Of a stretch of DNA of 64,000 nt, positions 57,869-64,000 are shown one piece after another (the stretch's first letter is position 1; each line of letters starts with the position of its first letter). The DNA is from Elysia chlorotica. Taxonomy: Eukaryota > Mollusca > Gastropoda > Plakobranchidae. Location: assembly GCA_003991915.1 (NCBI GenBank), contig RQTK01000213.1, forward strand, positions 243,965-307,964, read 5' to 3'. Both the position numbers and the translations under genes were made by a program. Below the pieces are notes generated by a model. It had not been told where the DNA came from. It searched no databases and worked only from the letters and a program-made list of their open reading frames with translations.

Positions 57869-58301
57869 ATNNNNNNNNNNNNNNNNNNNNNNNNNNNNNN
57901 NNNNNNNNNNNNNNNNNNNNNNNNNNNNNNNNNNNNNNNNNNNNNNNNNNNNNNNNNNNNNNNNNNNNNNNNNNNNNNNNNNNNNNNNNNNNNNNNNNNN
58001 NNNNNNNNNNNNNNNNNNNNNNNNNNNNNNNNNNNNNNNNNNNNNNNNNNNNNNNNNNNNNNNNNNNNNNNNNNNNNNNNNNNNNNNNNNNNNNNNNNNN
58101 NNNNNNNNNNNNNNNNNNNNNNNNNNNNNNNNNNNNNNNNNNNNNNNNNNNNNNNNNNNNNNNNNNNNNNNNNNNNNNNNNNNNNNNNNNNNNNNNNNNN
58201 NNNNNNNNNNNNNNNNNNNNNNNNNNNNNNNNNNNNNNNNNNNNNNNNNNNNNNNNNNNNNNNNNNNNNNNNNNNNNNNNNNNNNNNNNNNNNNNNNNNN
58301 N
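57796..58301. repeat. (ATT)n microsatellite and assembly gap
   Basis: ATT units to about 57869, then N from 57871 to 58301. The gap may hide repeat or the promoter and first exon of the downstream exchanger paralogue. Confidence 0.95.
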
Positions 58302-58514
58302 TTTATATTGTTTTCTCTTTTACTTTTATACATATTCTACATATTCGTAATAGACAGAACTCTCTGTTCTTGAAGATCTTTTGAAGCAATGTATAAATGA
58401 TTGTCTTTTCTTTTTTTCTCTCTACCAATTCTGTCAATGTAGATCTCCAAAGAAGAGCCGAATTTTGAAGACGCGTAATGGCTTAAGAAAGCAAGAGGCG
58501 AACAACGCAGCAGC

Positions 58515-61500
58515 ATGGAACAGAAACCTCTCGTATCAGAGGGGTCCAACTTTTCTAAAAACACCCAAAGAACTTCAAATTCCCCCGGTATGACTGGCTA
58601 CGGCTCAGCTGAACATTCCTCAGCACAAGTCGAATGCTCTATATCGCACCAAGAGGGAGGTAGACACTACAGGGAAAGAGGAGCGAAATCTGAGGAAATA
58701 CGCGTCCCAGATGTTGAGGGGCTTGGAGCGGCGTTTAACGCCGGAAGTCAGCAATATTCTATAAATGGAGATGGGTGTGATCTGCGCAAGCGCTCAAAGA
58801 CTAATAATCGTTCTCCCGCCACCCATGCCCGTAGAACTTCTGACCCTATCGGCACCAGGAGGAGATGGCTAGAGGTGTCAGGAGATACCGCCAATCACTC
58901 AGTGTGGGGGAAATCTGGGGAGCATCGGCACCTTAGCCACTCCGGTCATCACCGTCCCCAGCTCCACGTCAGATCCACACCAAAAATCTCCGGCGCCGGC
59001 GGAAGGTTTTATTTGATAGAGGCGACCAACGATAATGATTTCAACATAGTGGAAGAGGCAGCCAATGAGGTGGAGGCTAGGAAGATGATCAACAATCATA
59101 TGGTGGGTTTCTTAAAAAAGTCTAAACTATTTGATTCGAGATATTTAAAAGAACCCCTAAAATGTCTTACTGTATGCTGTCAATGTAGGTGAAACTGCCG
59201 GACAAAGTAGACAACTTTCAAAACGTATTATAGATGTTTCTTGCACACACTTGTCTCAGCTGGTATAATAACTTTGGAACCTTCATAGTTTCAATGCATG
59301 GGATAGCGGTGGAGAAAATATGTTGCCTTGTCTTGTATGTGATGAGTTTATTCGATATAATGATTTGTTTTCTTCTTTTCAGAGACTTCAAAATATGCAA
59401 AATGCTAGCCGCTTAATTATGCTTTGCTCTTGTTTTTTTGTCAAGAGGTATGATGTTGCTCTTTAAAAGTACCAGATTGCGCTAAATTCTGTGAGGCGAA
59501 TTCATGTTTGATATGATACATTCTATTTCTGATGTAAATTTTGCTTTTTATACACCCATCAATCTTCATCTAGACGGCATTTGCGATGGAAGGAAGAGGA
59601 ATTCGGCAGGCACTTTGGGGTATTTTCTATTTAGAACAACACCGTCCACATTATTTTTTATTGTGCATTACAATTTGAAAAACTGCTACTGTGCATAGTC
59701 AATAACCTAGAACTTAGGTTATTAAGATTTAATTCTAATCCAAAAACGAAGTTATGAACCAGTAGCGGGATGACAAAGTTGAAACGTACCGAAAGTATTA
59801 CTGCAACTTCATTAAATAATTGATTTGATTCTATGACTGGTAAAATGCGAGATAGTATGGACCTAGAATTTTTGATGTGTACTAAACTTAGGAAAAGTTC
59901 ACGTGATTTCACGGTGCGCTTTAAGATATGTATCGTTTAAACGACCATTCATCACCAAGGTAAAACAAAAGCAGGCGCTCGAGCATATTTCCGAGTTTGT
60001 TAAAACAAAGAAAGTTTTCTAAACCCAACTCGGTCTTATTTGTTGTTTTTGCTGATGGTCCACGACGCAATAAAATGATGTGGTAAAACTCGACGTGATC
60101 GAGTGCTGATGGGCGAAAGGGGAGGGTGTGTTACTTGATATCGCTTTAGGTTGTTAAATTTTTATCAGTCATTTAATCTTTGCAATTGAACTCTTTTCCT
60201 TGTTATTCATTGTATCTGCAGGTAAACCAAATATAGCAAAATAGTGTTACGTGTGCTCAGTGTAAAAGATAATAAATTATCATATGCTTTCGTGCACTGA
60301 TAACATTATCGAATATCAATTATTACATTTTATTCCAAAGTACACAACCATGCTTCATTTTGAAAAACAAAAACCGCTTTACTTTTTAAAGCGAAGCAAA
60401 AATGGCTCCGGTGGAGATTTTTGGTTGTTTATTTTCATCTAATGGTAAATAAATATTGTGTTATACTTTATAAAATAACAAAAACCTGCAGTTCACAGCG
60501 TGCATGCAATGCACCTATTGTTTAGAACATGAAACTGCGCTGCTGATTATTTATTTCTATACATGCTAAAGAATCAAAATAAGTCTCGATTTGTTGCATC
60601 GTGAAACGTACAAGCTTACAAAATCAGGACATGGCACGTGCCCTTCAAGGAGGATCGCGGATAGCCCTATCCAACTGATCAGCAGCACATCACCTCATCA
60701 GTCATGCACTTTTGACAAGAACTTTAATCTGCAACAAGATCCACATTTTACTCACTTGATATTCTTTCTTAATATCGGCACTTGTATATAAATCTACTGC
60801 AATTTTACTGCGGGTGTATAGGGCTAGTTACATTTTAACCAAACCACCTTGCTCGTTGGTTGTTGAGTTGCTTCATTATAAAATTTAGCAGCTGAAACAA
60901 AAGCCCTGGTACTCCCGTTCTATCTCTTTACAGACCTAAGTTTTGTCTAGTAATTCAGGGATTATTGTACAAACCAACAAACCGACAATGCGTAGGATTG
61001 GTCATGTGACACTAAAAAAAAAAAAACAATCCACCAAAAATTGCATATGTCGATGAAATCTATAGTTTCAAGTATATCTCCGACTTCTTGGGTGAAAACT
61101 ATTGTCCATTGTTTCCATGTCCCTGTCTACAAATGTGTAACTTTGAGATTAAATATTAATAAACAAATGGAACACACGTAAAAACAATGATAACATTGTA
61201 ATAATACAAACACAAACAGCACGTTTGTTGAACGAGATAATCTGCTGCAACAGAATACTTTAGAAATATTGACAGCTCAGTAAGCAAAATGGTAGATCTG
61301 CGATAGACACTGATTAAGCAACCAATCCTCGGTGGATTAACAAAACAAAAGGAAATCCAGCTCAAGTTAAGTTAATAATTTTAAACTGCATTACATACGT
61401 TTATGCGTTTGGCACCAACCCTCTCCTACGGATCCGATCACTGGCGGATCTATGCAGTCAGTTAGTAGACAACCTTTCACCGCTTCGAGGAAAGTAGTTC

Positions 61501-63250
61501 TTACGCAGAATATGGAAGTTTATGTCAGGGGAAGAGAGAAAACGCCCATAAACCCTTTTCCACACGTGAAAATTATAGGCATGGATTTGATCAGAATCCA
61601 GCGATAATGAAAGGAATAGAACATGATTTTATCAAGTTGCGAGCTTCATCACCAATTGCATCGATGGAGTGGAAAAATGATGCATAATGGAATAAAAATA
61701 CATGTGGCGCCATCAAAACCCTTTATAGGCGATAAATGGAGAATGAGGCTGAAATTATGACGCATTCTCAGTATCGTCAGATTTGGAAGGTGCAAACCAA
61801 AATAATTTCAATTGTTTTGTATGTCTGTTACTCAACGCCCACCGTCAGTAACTAAACCATCTGGCCTAATGATTACAGGCCGCCAAACAGACACCAAGCT
61901 TTGGCATTGAACTGATGGCAAATAAACCAGTATGAAATTAAGTTGCATGGTGTGGATTCGAACCTATAACTCTAAACTGCCCGTGACATACTCTTTGCAA
62001 TGGTGAGGGTAAATTTTGAGAGGTTGAGACAATGTACCATATATCCGCGCCCAGTCTAAGAAGGATCCATCGTCGCTTATAATATCTACAAACATCATAG
62101 ATTTAAACCAGGAGAAGGAAAGGTTTAATCTCAGACAAGAGGTTATTTACTGAGACGTCTCTTTAAAAGGTGAAATAAATAATTATCTTTTTCGCCCGCA
62201 CAGTTTGGCATCTACATGTGGATGGGCCAGGTGAGCCACCAGCCTTCTGACAGTGAGTCTGACCTGTACCACACAGACAGTATAGACAGCGAGTCACAGA
62301 GAGGTAACATCTAATTCTTTCTAAATAGAACCTAGCCCTGCCTAAAATTTCTTCTCATATCAAAATTAATTCTACAAATGTTTCAGTTATAAAAGTAAAA
62401 CCTTTAATGATATTATGTACATATATAGCATTTGAAATTTCAAGGACTCACTGTTTATCATCTCGTATTTTGCATTTCGATATATTCAGTAATGATAATG
62501 ACATTTTTAGGTCTAAACGGCAATTTTAAAAGTTATTTAATGTGATATTATAAGGCTGATATAGTATTAAAATGAGCACTAAATACCGTTATCTAATTAA
62601 ATCGAAAGCATAATTATTGTTAATACAAATAAAATGTAAATGAAATGGAGATTACCCACGGTGATTTCGCGGCACATGTATTTGGATGCAAAACAAACTT
62701 TTACCTTAAGACTTTTCCCGGCAAGAGTATTTCAATTTCAAATTGACCTCGATTTAAAAAAAAAATTCTTATTTCAAACCAACTACTGTTTTCTGCTTGT
62801 GTACTGCTGCTCCCAGAATCCACACTGAGCGTGTCTACCATCATGTATGCAGCTCTGTTGGGCTGGTGGATGGCTCTGCTCTATGGAGTAGTCGGTTGCT
62901 TGATGTTCATTACAATACTAGGACGGGATCATGGTACGTCTTTTGCGACAGTTCTAAGAAAGTGCATCTTGTATTAGGGCTTTTAAATACTTGGATACAT
63001 TAATTTTTTTGGTAATAATAGAGATCATTTACTACGATTACTATCCTCATCTTCGTTTTTTTTTATCATTATTCTGGTTTTTTTTCCATCGATATGTTTT
63101 AAATCACTTCAAAGATATTCACGTAATACACACTATAATTTGATATCATAATTATATAACACTTTGGCCTTCAAACTATCTTAAACAGGACGTATGTGTT
63201 TTGGTCTGGCAAAATACTTTTCCTGGCCCTTCGGAAAATACGTTCACAGG
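58515..63250 (+). CDS. Tandem exchanger paralogue, 5' part
   Basis: Partial gene running off the right edge. Coding exons: 58515-59102 (196 codons), 62204-62303, 62817-62933 and 63189-63250, all with GT/AG ends and matching phases. The start follows a strong acceptor ending at 58442, and an in-frame TAA in the 72-bp 5'UTR part rules out an earlier start in that exon. Exon 1 encodes a hydrophilic Ser/Arg/His-rich N-terminus with no domain I recognise and no similarity by eye to the first gene's N-terminus. Exon 2 is acidic/Ser-rich (SDSESDLYHTDSIDSES) and starts FG like exon 2 of the first gene. Exons 3-4 encode the YccF-like hairpin (LGWWMALLY, FITILGRDHG, WPFGKYVHR). Exons 3 (117 nt) and 4 (62 nt) equal those of the first gene in length and phase. 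The exchanger core lies beyond 64000. Confidence 0.85.
59103..62203 (+). other. Intron 1 of the exchanger paralogue
   Basis: A 3.1-kb intron, GTGGGT…CACAG. No coding block seen. A tRNA-like B box (GGTTCGAATCC on the minus strand, at about 61955-61965) suggests another old SINE, too weak to delimit. Confidence 0.7.
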
Positions 63251-64000
63251 GTATGTACAATTAATTCTTATGAAATGTAACTAAATGTAATAAATTTTTA
63301 TATGCATATATACTTTTCGTTTTTTTTTTTTTATATTTCTCCTAAATTTGTTTTCCAAATTTACATAAGTTTTCAAGTTAAGTTTAATTCAGTTAAGCAC
63401 AAGTTAAGAATTAGCATCAACTATGTCACGGATTAAGGCGGTCAGTGATATTCTAATTACAGACTAGATAGGCTAAGCAACGTGCCGACTATGAGACAGA
63501 CAGGAAGCTCCTGCGAGTGGAGATAAGACCTTCACTCTCAGCTCTGCGCTGGCGGTGAACCTTAACTTGTCTTTTGGGGGGCATAATGTGGCATATTTTT
63601 GCCTCCCAAAATGGCATAATTCCGCCGGGACAGGTTTATAACTCAACCGGAAGCCTGCCAGCAGATATGTGAGGGTCTTATATCTCGCACACATATATCG
63701 TTTAAAGAGCAGCATAATGTTTCTGGATTAAGCACGTACAAATATAATATCTCTTTGGTTTCTACAAGAGAGTTTATGACTGCACGTTTTGGTTCTCCGC
63801 CTGCTTATTCATGGGTTGGAACCCAGCAATGCAATCGCGTGTGCTTGGAGACTCTGTTTGTCAGTTATAAATGCCCCACTGAAGTTTTTTTATGATATGC
63901 AAAAACGGCTTATGATATAATAAAGTGTAGCTATATTTTTATCAAGAAAAGAAAACATATCCTGGAAATATAATTATGGGCTGATGTGTACTCAAGATAT
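63251..64000 (+). other. Intron 4 of the paralogue, continuing
   Basis: No further exon of the exchanger is visible before the window ends. A minus-strand open frame of 80 codons at 63473-63715 shows no family motif and is not called as a gene. Confidence 0.55.

Noticed and set aside
63473..63715. Minus-strand 80-codon open frame
   Set aside because: No motif, lies in an intron of the exchanger paralogue; probably chance or an unnamed repeat.

Overview
This is a eukaryotic, AT-rich genomic window from an invertebrate animal. The spliced genes with GT...AG introns, the somatomedin-B secreted/membrane protein, a CAX-type exchanger (a family vertebrates largely lack), and the dense (CT)n/(GA)n and trinucleotide microsatellites together suggest a lophotrochozoan, most probably a gastropod mollusc. 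That placement is inference; no species is claimed. Three assembly gaps (runs of N) lie at 7601-7651, 31681-31705 and 57871-58301, each next to a microsatellite.

Layout. Positions 1-8.9 kb are gene-free: microsatellites, a decayed minus-strand LINE reverse-transcriptase 3' end (about 2485-3215), small tandem duplications and a SINE. At 8.9-12.9 kb lies a plus-strand gene for a signal-peptide, somatomedin-B-domain protein. It has one long exon followed by two near-identical candidate last exons, one intact and one whose end has been replaced by a pasted 95-bp piece of the first exon plus an ATT repeat. From 13 to 30.7 kb there is no gene, but there is a decayed 3.1-kb LINE on the minus strand (18985-22095) with endonuclease, reverse transcriptase and C-terminal zinc-finger remnants.

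The main gene (30780-49201, plus) has 20 coding exons that I could join in frame into an 817-residue protein. It has an acidic/Ser-rich N-terminus, a YccF-like membrane module and a cation/proton exchanger core resembling fungal Vnx1-type transporters. One exon in the YccF-like module is present twice (38730-38843 and 40042-40155) inside a 1.25-kb tandem duplication. The introns hold SINEs, a Penelope-like GIY-YIG remnant and a LINE fragment.

From 49.2 to 58.4 kb is AT-rich intergenic DNA with a strong 36-bp inverted repeat, short tandem duplications and another SINE. At 58.5 kb a tandem paralogue of the exchanger begins (four exons visible, exons 3 and 4 identical in length and phase to the first gene) and runs off the right edge.

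No rRNA gene, functional tRNA gene or CRISPR array was seen. All exon calls come from reading splice sites, frame continuity and family motifs by eye.
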